A stretch of DNA of 64,000 nt from Planctomycetales bacterium (lineage in GTDB: Bacteria; Planctomycetota; Planctomycetia; Isosphaerales; Isosphaeraceae): the NCBI GenBank assembly GCA_027449865.1, contig DAIDKV010000141.1:1-64000 (forward strand), read 5' to 3'. The position numbers were made by a program, and so were the translations under genes. Under the pieces are notes generated by a model. The model was not told where the DNA came from, made no database searches, and saw only the letters and a list, made by a program, of their open reading frames with translations. Below are positions 10,085-18,596 of this stretch, piece after piece (the first letter of the stretch is position 1; each line of letters starts with the position of its first letter).

Positions 10085-10114
10085 TTGCGTCTCCTGACGC
10101 CTAGCGATTATGAT
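10085..10114 (+). promoter_or_regulatory. Putative sigma-70-type promoter
   Basis: TTGCGT at 10085-10090 and TATGAT at 10109-10114 are separated by 18 bases and lie about 200 bases before the 10308 start. The in-frame ATG at 10110 overlaps the -10 box, which argues against that upstream start. The 9859-10307 divergent region holds nothing else I recognise. Confidence 0.45.
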
Positions 10115-10307
10115 CGGGCTTTCCTTTCCGACCCTTGAGGAATTGCCCTACGTCCCAATCCTACCTGAGAATCGGATCCGCGCCTCACGATCGGGCGGCG
10201 TCCCCCGCGGGGACGCTATCGCCGGCCCCGATCGAACCGATCCTCAGAGGTTCGGGCCAGAAGTTCCCGACGAACCGAGTCCTTCCGCGGGAGTGCGACC
10301 CATTCCG

Positions 10308-11474
10308 ATGACCGAGCCGATCCGAACCCGACGCCCCTCCCGACGCCGCGAGACCGCGCCTCGGGCCAGCGCCTCCTACTCGACCGCCTCGGCCCTCCTT
10401 GCCCTGGCGATGGTCTGTGTCTGGCTCGGAACCGCCTCCGCGCAGGGGCCGACAGCCGCACCCACCTCGGCGCCAACCGCACCGCCTGGCCTCGCCGCCA
10501 AGGAAAAGGAAGAGCCGCCAACCCCGTCCGAGACGTTCATCGACGAGGCCGAGCGAAGACTGGGTCTGCTTGGCTCCTGCTCCGCCGATCTCCTGGAGCA
10601 GGTCGACATGCTGAGCGAGCATATCTCCCTCAAGGGACGATATCTCAAGGCGCCCGAGAATCGCCTCTACTTTCAGCTCACCGTCGCCGGACTTCCCGAC
10701 GCCAGCGGTTCCTCGCTGCAGATCAGCGACGGCGAGACCCGGTGGGACTACCAGGCCATCCTCGATCAGCAGATGTACTCCAAGTACAGCATTAAACCGG
10801 TCATGGAGCGACTCAATTCTCCTGATCTCGATCTTCGGATCAAGGAGCAATTTCGCGACGGGATGGGATTCGCCGGCCCCGAAACCCTCCTGCAGGGGCT
10901 TCGTAAGACCTTTCGCTTCGAACAGGAAAAGATCGAAGGCAAGCTCGGCGACCGTCCCGTCTGGATTCTCCGTGGTACCTGGAAACGCGAGGCCCGACAG
11001 AACATCACTGGCCCCGAACAGCGCCGGATGGCCGCCAATGGCTTGCTCCCGCCCTACATTCCCATGGATGCCACGCTTTATCTGGGCAAGGAGGACGGCT
11101 GGCCCTACAAGCTGGAGCTCGTGGGTCGCCCACAGACCTCACTGATTGATACTCGGAAGGTCGGCCCCGACGGCCAGCGGATCGGCTCGCGAAGCTCCAT
11201 TGAGAAGATCCCGCAGACGAGGATTGTCCTTGAGTTCACCAACGTCAAGATCAATCCGACCCTCGGCCCGGCGAGCTTCGCCTTCCAGGCTCCCAGCAAC
11301 GCCTCGGTCGAAGACCTGACCGAGACAATCGTCAAGCAGCTTGACGTCGCCATCGCTCGATCCGCCGAACTGAAAAAGGCCGATGCCGACCGCAAGGATG
11401 GCCCCGTCCTCGAAAAGTCGCTCGAAATCCCCCTACCCTCTGGTGACGCCGCCGCCGCACCTCCGAAGCAATAA
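10308..11474 (+). CDS. LolA-like secreted protein (outer-membrane lipoprotein-sorting fold)
   Basis: The protein is 388 aa from ATG 10308. The Arg-rich N-terminus and hydrophobic stretch (STASALLALAMVCVWLGTAS) form a signal peptide, followed by a Pro/Ala/Thr linker. The mature part resembles LolA/LolB-type half-barrels: LKGRYLKAPENRLYFQLTV, ISDGETRWDYQ, and near the end IVLEFTNVKINPTLGPASF followed by APSNASVEDLT, which are typical last-strand landmarks. It is much longer than LolA itself (about 200 aa). It probably binds a lipid or acyl ligand in the periplasm; that is inferred from fold similarity only. The gene is monocistronic, with its own promoter candidate. Confidence 0.78.
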   Translation: MTEPIRTRRPSRRRETAPRASASYSTASALLALAMVCVWLGTASAQGPTAAPTSAPTAPPGLAAKEKEEPPTPSETFIDEAERRLGLLGSCSADLLEQVDMLSEHISLKGRYLKAPENRLYFQLTVAGLPDASGSSLQISDGETRWDYQAILDQQMYSKYSIKPVMERLNSPDLDLRIKEQFRDGMGFAGPETLLQGLRKTFRFEQEKIEGKLGDRPVWILRGTWKREARQNITGPEQRRMAANGLLPPYIPMDATLYLGKEDGWPYKLELVGRPQTSLIDTRKVGPDGQRIGSRSSIEKIPQTRIVLEFTNVKINPTLGPASFAFQAPSNASVEDLTETIVKQLDVAIARSAELKKADADRKDGPVLEKSLEIPLPSGDAAAAPPKQ

Positions 11475-11545
11475 ACCTTGATCGGGCCGCTCCCAACCGC
11501 CGACCCGATCTCCCACTCCCTGATCGTCCCCCCACCCTACCACCA

Positions 11546-11575
11546 TTGATTTTCCAACCAGTCGGTCCCTAGAAT
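11546..11575 (+). promoter_or_regulatory. Putative sigma-70-type promoter of sulfite reductase
   Basis: TTGATT at 11546-11551 and TAGAAT at 11570-11575 have an 18-base spacer, 60 bases before the start of the sulfite reductase gene. It lies in the only AT-rich stretch of the gap. Confidence 0.5.
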
Positions 11576-11634
11576 AATCATTACTATCTTTACCCAGAAG
11601 CCGAACATTCCGCTGGAGACGACGGAGGAGAGGA

Positions 11635-13416
11635 ATGGAACCGACCAGGACCGAGGCCACCGCCAAGCCGAGCAAGGTTGAGCTGACCAAGCTGGCAAGC
11701 GGTTATTTGAAGACGATCCTGGCCGAGGAGATCGTCGCTGATTCGACGCACATCAGCGAGGATGCGGCGACGATCCTGAAGTTCCACGGCTCGTACCAAC
11801 AGGACGACCGCGACCTTCGAACCCAGCTCAAGCGAGAGGGAAAAGAGAAGGCGTTCTCGTTCATGGTCCGGGTTCGGATGGTCGGGGGACGGATGTCGGC
11901 CGAGCAATTCCTGACCTGCGACCGGCTGGCCCGTGAGGTCGGTAACGGAACGCTCCGGATCACCACCCGTCAAGAATTCCAGCTTCACGGTATCCCCAAG
12001 GGGGACATGAAGGCGACGGTTCGGGCGATCAACGAGGCGTTGATGTCGACGCTCGCAGCCTGTGGTGACGTCGAGCGAAATGTTCTCTGCTGCCCGGCCC
12101 CGATTCGCGACGAGGTCCGAGACGCCATCCACGAGGATGCGCAACTTTGGGCCGGTCACGCCGCGCCTCGGTCTCCGAGCTACTGGGAGATCTGGCTCGA
12201 CGGCGAGCGAATCGAGACGCTCCCTCACCACGGCGGCGTTCTGGTACCGACGCCTTCGGACGATCCTGTCGAGCCGATTTACGGTAAGGCATACCTGCCT
12301 CGGAAGTTCAAGACTGCGTTCGCACTCCCCGAGGATAATTGCACCGATATTCACGCCAATGATCTCGGTTACCTGGCGATCGTTGAGGACGGGCGGCTGG
12401 TCGGCTACAACGTTCTGGTCGGTGGTGGACTGGGGACAACTCCGAGCGCGCAAAAGACATTCCCTTTCCTCGCGGTCCCGCTCTGCTATGTCGATCGGGC
12501 TGAAGTTCGAAAGATCGGCGAGGCCGTGCTCAAGGTTTTTCGCGACTTCGGCAACCGCTCTGACCGGAAGCGAGCCCGGTTGAAGTACATTATCCACGAC
12601 TGGGGCATCGAGGCGTTTCGGGCAAAGATCGAGGAGTACCTCGGACAGAGGGTTTCGGATCCGAAGCCTGTGACGGTCTCGGAGGTCGAGGACCATCTCG
12701 GCTGGCACCGGCAGCAGGACGGCAAGCTCTTCCTGGGCCTCCCGGTCGAGAACGGCCGGCTCCGCGACGACGAGGACCATCGATTCCTCTCTGGACTCCG
12801 GGCCTTCTTCGAGAAGTACGGGACGCCCGGACGCCTGACCTGCCAGCAGTCTATCTTGCTGATGGATCTTGACCCGACTTGGAAGCCGGAAATTGAGCGC
12901 TGGCTCGAGGAATACGGGATCGCGACGGTCGAGCAGATTTCGACGGTCCGTCGATGGTCCATGGCCTGCCCGGCTCTACCGACCTGCGGGCTGGCCGTGA
13001 CGGAGGCCGAGCGGGCTCTCCCCTCGGTGATGGACGAGCTCGAGAAGGAGCTGGCCCGGCAGGGGCTTGAGGACGAGCGAATCACGGTCCGGATGACCGG
13101 CTGCCCGAACGGTTGCGCTCGCCCGTACAACTCCGATATCGGGCTGGTCGGCCGAGCTGCACATGTCAACAAGGACGGCACGCCGGGACCTGGAAAGTAC
13201 ACGATCTTCCTGGGCGGACGCGCTTTGAACGATCGGCTCAACGTCGAGTTCAAGGACTACGTTCCGCACGATCGAATCGTCGAGGAACTTCGGCCCATCT
13301 TCGCCCGCTTCCGGGCGGAGCGAATGGAAGGGGAGACCTTCGGCGATTTCTGCGATCGCCTCGGCGTGGAGGAACTGGCCCGGTCGGACGTTGCCGAACT
13401 GGACCCGGTTGGATGA
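11635..13416 (+). CDS. cysI: Assimilatory sulfite reductase, siroheme/4Fe-4S hemoprotein subunit
   Basis: The protein is 593 aa, close to CysI/Sir length. GGAGGAGAGGA directly precedes ATG 11635. It reduces sulfite to sulfide with six electrons in cysteine biosynthesis, in the cytoplasm. The siroheme/[4Fe-4S] ligands are visible: C445 and C451 (ACPALPTCGLAVTEAER), C490 and C494 (RMTGCPNGCARPY); the 6- and 4-residue spacings match the CysI pattern. Family landmarks near the N-terminus include GNGTLRITTRQEFQLHGIPK. No CysJ flavoprotein is adjacent, so the electron donor (NADPH-CysJ or ferredoxin) cannot be decided here. The stop overlaps the start of the cytidine deaminase gene. Confidence 0.95.
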   Translation: MEPTRTEATAKPSKVELTKLASGYLKTILAEEIVADSTHISEDAATILKFHGSYQQDDRDLRTQLKREGKEKAFSFMVRVRMVGGRMSAEQFLTCDRLAREVGNGTLRITTRQEFQLHGIPKGDMKATVRAINEALMSTLAACGDVERNVLCCPAPIRDEVRDAIHEDAQLWAGHAAPRSPSYWEIWLDGERIETLPHHGGVLVPTPSDDPVEPIYGKAYLPRKFKTAFALPEDNCTDIHANDLGYLAIVEDGRLVGYNVLVGGGLGTTPSAQKTFPFLAVPLCYVDRAEVRKIGEAVLKVFRDFGNRSDRKRARLKYIIHDWGIEAFRAKIEEYLGQRVSDPKPVTVSEVEDHLGWHRQQDGKLFLGLPVENGRLRDDEDHRFLSGLRAFFEKYGTPGRLTCQQSILLMDLDPTWKPEIERWLEEYGIATVEQISTVRRWSMACPALPTCGLAVTEAERALPSVMDELEKELARQGLEDERITVRMTGCPNGCARPYNSDIGLVGRAAHVNKDGTPGPGKYTIFLGGRALNDRLNVEFKDYVPHDRIVEELRPIFARFRAERMEGETFGDFCDRLGVEELARSDVAELDPVG

Positions 13417-13838
13417 CGATCAGCGAGGCGGATTTCTCGAAGTTGGCCGAGGCCGCTCAACTCGGAGCCGCGCGCGCCTATTGTCCTTACAGCCGGTTCC
13501 GAGTCGGAGCCGCCGTTCTCACGAGTGACGGCCGGATCGCCTCGGGTGGCAATATCGAGAATGCCTCGTACGGCCTGACAGTCTGCGCCGAGCGAAACGC
13601 GGTGTTTCGGGCGGTCGGCGATTCAGAGTCTCCGACCACCATTCGTGCGGTGGTCATCTACACGCCCACACCTGAGCCGACTGCCCCGTGCGGGGCCTGC
13701 CGCCAGGTCATCAATGAATTTGGGCCGGATGCCGAGATTCGGTCGATCTGCGACGGCGCCGCTGAGCTTCGATATCGATTGAAGGATTTACTCCCCGAGG
13801 CATTCGGCCCAGGAAACCTCGCTCACCCAGGCTCCTGA
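13413..13838 (+). CDS. cdd: Cytidine deaminase
   Basis: The protein is 141 aa, typical of the small tetrameric Cdd. It deaminates cytidine and deoxycytidine to uridine forms in pyrimidine salvage. The zinc-site motifs are intact: TVCAERNA (Cys ligand and catalytic Glu) and PCGACRQV (two Cys ligands). YCPYSRFRVGAA and GGNIENASYG complete the active site. The start ATG shares bases with the stop of the sulfite reductase gene (ATGA, 13413-13416), so the two are translationally coupled although their pathways are unrelated. A long in-frame upstream extension lies inside the sulfite reductase gene and is rejected as the start. Confidence 0.95.
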   Translation: MTISEADFSKLAEAAQLGAARAYCPYSRFRVGAAVLTSDGRIASGGNIENASYGLTVCAERNAVFRAVGDSESPTTIRAVVIYTPTPEPTAPCGACRQVINEFGPDAEIRSICDGAAELRYRLKDLLPEAFGPGNLAHPGS

Positions 13839-13859
13839 AGAGCCGGGCGAGGCGAGGTT
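13815..13859. terminator. Terminator-like hairpin between convergent genes
   Basis: AACCTCGC (13815-13822) pairs with GCGAGGTT (13852-13859). Inside it GGCTC pairs with GAGCC around a CTGAA loop that contains the cdd stop. There is no U-tract, but the position between convergent genes suits a bidirectional terminator. Confidence 0.5.
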
Positions 13860-13873
13860 GGAATCCGGGTCGA

Positions 13874-14404
13874 TTATTGTCGGGTGTTGCTGGTCGAACG
13901 GCTTCCGGAGCTCGAGTGCGCGACCCGGTCCCAGGCGTCCCGGGCGGCATGCTTGGCCTTCTCCCAGGTCAGCCGGGAGTTTGCCCTGGCCGACTCCCAG
14001 CCCTCGCGGAGCTCGGACTCGGCCTGGTCCCAGGTCTTGTTGTGATTTCGGGATCGCGCTTCCCATCCGTGCCGGTAGGCCGGTGCATAGTCGCTCTCGT
14101 AATTGTACGACTGGTCGAAGTACGACCGATTCGCGTAGTTCTCGCGCCAGTACGCATCCTCGGTGGTCGGATCGATCGACTCGGCGACGCCTTTACCGGC
14201 GAGCCCGCCCGCGACTCCGCCGATGACAGCCCCGGCGATGGTCCCCACGGGCCCGGCCGCCGCACCAACCGCGGCGCCGGCCGCCGCACCGCCGACTGCG
14301 GTGCCTACTCCCACGCCCACTGGATGGGCCCCAGGCGCCCCGGTGATCGGGTCGCGATTCGTATCACCTGGAATCGTCGGATCGGTCGTCATCTCTCGCG
14401 CCAT
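13874..14404 (-). CDS. Glycine-zipper hypothetical protein
   Basis: The protein is 176 aa. AAGGAG lies 7 nt before ATG 14404. Residues about 28-75 form a glycine zipper (PVGVGVGTAVGGAAAGAAVG, then GTIAGAVIGGVAGGLAGKG), a membrane-associating or oligomerising motif. The C-terminal half is aromatic and charged (YWRENYANRSYFDQSYNYES, then repeated W-x-x-A/W-E segments). No signal peptide precedes the zipper. This architecture recurs in stress-associated small proteins of many bacteria, but no specific role can be given. It converges with cdd and is followed upstream by the MFS gene on the same strand. Confidence 0.85.
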   Translation of the reverse strand: MAREMTTDPTIPGDTNRDPITGAPGAHPVGVGVGTAVGGAAAGAAVGAAAGPVGTIAGAVIGGVAGGLAGKGVAESIDPTTEDAYWRENYANRSYFDQSYNYESDYAPAYRHGWEARSRNHNKTWDQAESELREGWESARANSRLTWEKAKHAARDAWDRVAHSSSGSRSTSNTRQ

Positions 14405-14511
14405 GATTATCTCCTTCTAGAGAGGTGGGCCGGAGCCCAGCTTGTTTCCGGAGAAACTGACAACGACCTCTCGAAGCAAAAGAGATGCCGTCTCGATGAT
14501 GGTGAACCGAC

Positions 14512-15978
14512 TCACGAATCCTCCTCGTCAGCCGCCGAGAGTGGGCGTGCCACGTCTTCAAGCGACGCTCCCTCGGCGTCAACCCCGAAGAACCAGACCA
14601 CGCCCGCTGTTGCCAGGAGAAGGCCGGAGGCCATGAGATAGCCGTAGAACGTGTACTGACGCGATCCGGTATCAACAAGGTATCCAAAGAACGACGGAGC
14701 CACCGTCCCTCCCAGAAGCGTCCCGGTCGCAAAGAAGAGCGCGATGATCATCCCCCGCAATTCCACCGGGAAGATCTCGCTGACCGTGAGGTACGCAGCG
14801 CTGGCCGCGGAAGAGGCGAAGAAAAAGACGAGCGCCCAGAGGATCGTCTGGGTGGTGGAGGTCAGCGTGTCGCCGGCAAAGAGGTAACCAGCCAGTGCCA
14901 GCAGCAGGGCTGAAACGGTATAGCTCCCCGCGATCATCACTCGACGCCCGACCGTATCGAAGAATCGCCCCAGGGCCACCGGCCCGAGGAAGTTGCTCAA
15001 CGCGAACGGGATGAGGTAGAGGCCGGTTCGATCCGGGGCCACGTCGAAGAAGCGATTCAGGACCAGCGGGAAAGTAAAGAAAACCCCGTTGTAAAGGAAT
15101 GCCTGGGAGATGATCATGGCCAGTCCGAGCACCGTCCGGCTGGGGTAGGTCTTCACCATGACCGCGGCCAGCTCACCGAAGCCGACCGGCCCGCGTGATC
15201 GGATCGTGAGGGAACGGCCCGGGGGAGGGAGCTTTACGTTGCCCGGTAGTCGCTCGATTGTCTCCTCGATCTCGGCGACAACCTGTTCTGCTTCCTCGGG
15301 ATGGCCGTGCGTGAGGAGCCAACGGGGGCTCTCTGGAATCGCATGACGCAGGAAGATGATCACGAGCCCGAGGGCAGCGCCGATCCCAAAGCCCAACCGC
15401 CAACCCATGTCGACAGGTAAGATCGAGCGATCCAGGAGCAGGAGGCTGGCCAGCGAACCGATCGCCGAGCCGATCCAGAACGTTCCGTTGATCGCAAGGT
15501 CGGCCCAGCCTCGTACCCGGCTCGGGATCAGCTCGTCAATCGCCGAATTGATCGCCGAATACTCGCCGCCGATCGCCGCGCCCGTGAGAAACCGGAATAC
15601 CGCGAAACTGTAGAGGTTCCACGAGAGGGCCGTCAGGAATGCCGAGGCAAGATAGAGACCCAGCGTGACCGTAAACAGCTTCTTTCGGCCGAGCCGGTCG
15701 GTTAGGTAGCCGAAGACCAGGGCGCCGATCACAGCGCCAGTCAGGTAGGCGGAGTTCAGCGTCGTCACCTCGAGCGCGGTGAAATGCAGCGTGTCCTTAT
15801 CCTCGAGCACAGCACCAAACGAGGCAACCATCGTGATCTCGAGCCCGTCGATGATCCAGGTCACGCCGAGCGAGACGACCACCAGCCAGTGCCATCGACT
15901 CCAGGGAAGCCGATCCATCCGCGCGGGTACATCCGATCGAAACGTCCTGGCTTTTTCCAGACCGACGGCGACCCCCAC
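14512..15978 (-). CDS. MFS transporter, sugar-porter-like
   Basis: The product is about 488 aa with 12 predicted membrane helices. The landmark MFS loop motif is GYLTDRLGRKKLFTV after helix 2, and PESPRWLLTHG before the central loop is typical of the sugar/metabolite:H+ symporter subfamily. The second-half loop motif is GRFFDTVGRR. The start is chosen as GTG 15978, because AGGGGGG lies 6 nt upstream; an internal ATG at 15918 (MDRLPWSRWHW) lacks a ribosome site and would remove conserved N-terminal sequence. The substrate cannot be deduced. It is divergent from the small gene at 16134. Confidence 0.9.
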   Translation of the reverse strand: MGVAVGLEKARTFRSDVPARMDRLPWSRWHWLVVVSLGVTWIIDGLEITMVASFGAVLEDKDTLHFTALEVTTLNSAYLTGAVIGALVFGYLTDRLGRKKLFTVTLGLYLASAFLTALSWNLYSFAVFRFLTGAAIGGEYSAINSAIDELIPSRVRGWADLAINGTFWIGSAIGSLASLLLLDRSILPVDMGWRLGFGIGAALGLVIIFLRHAIPESPRWLLTHGHPEEAEQVVAEIEETIERLPGNVKLPPPGRSLTIRSRGPVGFGELAAVMVKTYPSRTVLGLAMIISQAFLYNGVFFTFPLVLNRFFDVAPDRTGLYLIPFALSNFLGPVALGRFFDTVGRRVMIAGSYTVSALLLALAGYLFAGDTLTSTTQTILWALVFFFASSAASAAYLTVSEIFPVELRGMIIALFFATGTLLGGTVAPSFFGYLVDTGSRQYTFYGYLMASGLLLATAGVVWFFGVDAEGASLEDVARPLSAADEEDS

Positions 15979-16133
15979 ATTCCACCCCCCTTGGATCCTC
16001 TGCTTCGAACCGATCGATCGATCGAGGTGAGCATCAAAGCAAACGACATTCCAGAGGCCCAGCCCTGCCCCGCGATCCGACGCATCGATGGCACGCAAGT
16101 TGCAGTTAACCGGGATCGGGAGGTAGAAAAGCC

Positions 16134-16319
16134 ATGAAGACACGTCCCGAGATCGCTGTAACCCTTTCGGATGAATTGTTGGAGAGTCTGCGGACTCAGG
16201 CGGAAGAGTTGAAGGTGCCGCTCAAGTGGCTCGTGGCCGGTCTCATTTGTGATACGCTCGAGGCCCCGGACGACGCGCACCTTGACCGACCTGGCCGGCC
16301 GACTCGGCATGTCGCCTGA
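16134..16319 (+). CDS. Small hypothetical protein
   Basis: The protein is 61 aa with a good GGGAGGT ribosome site 9 nt upstream. Residues 1-44 look like a short ribbon-helix-helix-type fold (PEIAVTLSDELLESLRTQAE, then LKWLVAGLICDTLE), while the last 17 residues are basic and atypical. The neighbouring +1 frame stays open and becomes the glutaredoxin-like gene, with a helix-turn-helix-like stretch, so a frameshift near 16270 is possible. No function can be assigned. Confidence 0.6.
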   Translation: MKTRPEIAVTLSDELLESLRTQAEELKVPLKWLVAGLICDTLEAPDDAHLDRPGRPTRHVA

Positions 16320-16452
16320 TCGGGCGAAGAGTCTGATGCGTTCGCACCAAGATTCCGGCGTCGACTCTTTGTTGATTGCTGGAAGGAAGTGCTCCTTTCC
16401 GAAGGAAATCCTGGACAGCCACCGGGCGTCTAACGCCCTGGAGCCCCGACCC

Positions 16453-16713
16453 ATGAAGCAGCCGAACATCGCCGTTTACGGATCGCAGCAATGCCCCGAC
16501 ACGATTCGCGCCCGGAAGTGGCTCGACTCCGAGCAGGTCCAGTACGAATTCAAGGACCTGGATGAGTCTCCTGAGCTCAACGACTACGTCGCTGATCTGA
16601 ACAACGGCAAACGAGTGATCCCGGCAATCCAGATCGACAATTCCGTATTGATCAATCCCTCGGAACAGGAACTGGCCTCGGCCGTGCAGCAGGCCGCCGC
16701 CGAGCGGTCCTAG
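16453..16713 (+). CDS. Glutaredoxin-like monothiol protein
   Basis: The protein is 86 aa with a thioredoxin fold. Near the N-terminus AVYGSQQCPDTIRARKWL carries the active-site Cys as CPDT, so the resolving cysteine of CPYC glutaredoxins is missing. The cis-Pro segment is KRVIPAIQIDNSVLINPSEQ, and YEFKDLDESPELNDYV matches the NrdH/Mrx-type second strand. It probably acts as a monothiol redox carrier in the cytoplasm. The start is ATG 16453, with GGAG about 9 nt upstream; the frame is open back to 16249, so a longer fusion with an N-terminal helix-turn-helix-like segment is possible. Confidence 0.85.
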   Translation: MKQPNIAVYGSQQCPDTIRARKWLDSEQVQYEFKDLDESPELNDYVADLNNGKRVIPAIQIDNSVLINPSEQELASAVQQAAAERS

Positions 16714-16887
16714 CCTGCCGATGGAGTCGGACGAGCCCAGAGAACCGGGAACGCGGAGTTCGGCCAGTCCCCGAATCGATCGTTCGTGGACCTATCGGGG
16801 AGACCGCTCGCGACCGGGAAGGGTTGCTGGCGTCTTCTGGCAATGAATCTATGTTCATTTCTCTGCTTCAAACTCACATAAACGCTC

Positions 16888-18423
16888 TTACTTCGGCCCC
16901 CGCTCGATCGTCGCACGAGGGCCGAAGCGGATATGCAGGTTTGCGTGACCAGCATATTTGTCGCCGTAGATTGCGCGGACGATCGCCCAGTCAACCACGA
17001 TCGAGGCAATGGCCGCGATCAGACCCAGAGACAACAACCGGGCGAACTTCGGATGATCCGACTCCTTCGGGTCCGGCGTCGGGCGGTCGGAAGGCGGCCA
17101 GCCGACGACCAGGACCGTGCAGGCCAGCGAGACCGCGACGATGACCCACTCGGTGACGAGTCGAGGCGCGGTGAAGCGGACCAGAGCTCGTTCAAAGTTA
17201 CCGACAACCAGCCAGGCGAGGAGCCCGACGAAGAGGAGCTGTCCTCGGCCAATCGCGGTTGCCGGGACAATCGCCAGAGGCTGGCGCGCGTGGCGGGCCA
17301 TCAGCGTCATCAGCGTCAGAGCGATCAGGAAGTAGGTCAGATCGAACCAGACCGCTGTCGAGAGTCCCGCCATGCTCTCCGGCATTGCGCCGACGCGGAC
17401 CCATTCGCCCGCGTTCTTCCTCAGGTTCAGATAGGTGATCGCCAGGACGACAAAGGCGAGCGCGGGGGCCGAGGTCGAACGACGATCGTCCTCGATGGGC
17501 GGAGGAACCGACCTCGCCAGCGGGGACATGGCCGCGGCGAGGGCCAGTCCGTTGAACAAACCCGTGGTTTGTTCAAGAATGCTGTGCCAGTTGGTCTCGT
17601 ATCCGGAGGTTACCTCAACCAGCTTGAGCATGGAGGCCGCGGCGAACCCCATCCCGCCGAGGAACCCGCAGACGATCCCCGCGCGGGCGGCCGGTGCCAT
17701 TCCGATCCGAGCGAGCCACCAGAGGGCGGCGACGGTCATCCCCAGACATCCGGACCAGTTATCGCCTCGGGGAGGCGTCATCCGAAGCCCCAGCCCCAGG
17801 ACGAGGATTCCGAACCCGGCCCACCATCCGACCGACATTGCCAGGACCAGCCCCGTCGCCGGCTCGACCCGACGCCGTATCCCCGCGGCGAGCGCCCCGC
17901 CGACGATCGCGAGCGTCGCGGCGAGCCAGTCGGTGTCGTACCAGTTGAGGTCATGCCCGCTCGATTCGAGGCGGGGCACCAGCCAGGCCCCTTGCAGCCA
18001 CCAGAGCGAGAAGACGATCGAGACGGGCAGGATCAGGTCGGCGAGGAAGCGACGAGGCGCCGTCGCGGCGATCGCGGTTCCGGCCCCGCCGGGAGCGGCC
18101 CAGAGGAAGCCGATGACGAAGAGGCAAGCGAAGCCGTAGAGGACGCTCGGCGGGTGGCCCGAGTGCGTGTAGGCGACGACCTGCATGTACGAGATGCTTC
18201 CGCCGAACGACCAACCAAGCGCCCCCAGCAGGGCGAATTCCGGAATTCGGGCGTGCCAGTCGCGCCGGCCCGACATCAGGCCGATTGCCATCGCGGCCAG
18301 GGCTCCAGGCATCATCGCCCCATATTCGTGGCCGAAGTTGCCTCGGATGCCCCATCCGATCCAGAGCGAGAACGCTGCCGCAAGGAAATAACCCGATCGA
18401 TCAACCGGAGAATCACTGCTCAT
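16888..18423 (-). CDS. Multi-spanning membrane protein of unknown function
   Basis: The protein is 511 aa from ATG 18423 (AGGAAG just upstream). It has about 12-14 hydrophobic segments. A conserved-looking N-terminal motif is FSLWIGWGIRGNFGHEYGAM, followed by many Gly/Trp-rich helices and polar loops (GLRMTPPRGDNWSG, EVTSGYETNWHSI). No transporter, glycosyltransferase or peptidase motif is visible. The gene is divergent from the TPR membrane protein at 18597. I do not recognise the family. Confidence 0.85.
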   Translation of the reverse strand: MSSDSPVDRSGYFLAAAFSLWIGWGIRGNFGHEYGAMMPGALAAMAIGLMSGRRDWHARIPEFALLGALGWSFGGSISYMQVVAYTHSGHPPSVLYGFACLFVIGFLWAAPGGAGTAIAATAPRRFLADLILPVSIVFSLWWLQGAWLVPRLESSGHDLNWYDTDWLAATLAIVGGALAAGIRRRVEPATGLVLAMSVGWWAGFGILVLGLGLRMTPPRGDNWSGCLGMTVAALWWLARIGMAPAARAGIVCGFLGGMGFAAASMLKLVEVTSGYETNWHSILEQTTGLFNGLALAAAMSPLARSVPPPIEDDRRSTSAPALAFVVLAITYLNLRKNAGEWVRVGAMPESMAGLSTAVWFDLTYFLIALTLMTLMARHARQPLAIVPATAIGRGQLLFVGLLAWLVVGNFERALVRFTAPRLVTEWVIVAVSLACTVLVVGWPPSDRPTPDPKESDHPKFARLLSLGLIAAIASIVVDWAIVRAIYGDKYAGHANLHIRFGPRATIERGPK

Positions 18424-18596
18424 CTTCCTGACTCCCGTCTGAGCTTCGACACTCGTCCGGCCCCCTTTTTCCATGGACTTGCCCGGCCCTCCCGACTCTA
18501 ATGGATCTCATGAATCGGATCGATCCCGGCACGCCCGGATCTTCGGGCCGATCTGTACCCATTGGCCTCGAACCTCCCGCGGGCGAGGAGACAGTC

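Noticed and set aside
10110-10307. Earlier start for the LolA-like protein
   Set aside because: The ATG at 10110 lies inside the putative -10 box and the added residues are Arg/Pro-rich with no signal-peptide order; ATG 10308 precedes a clean signal peptide.
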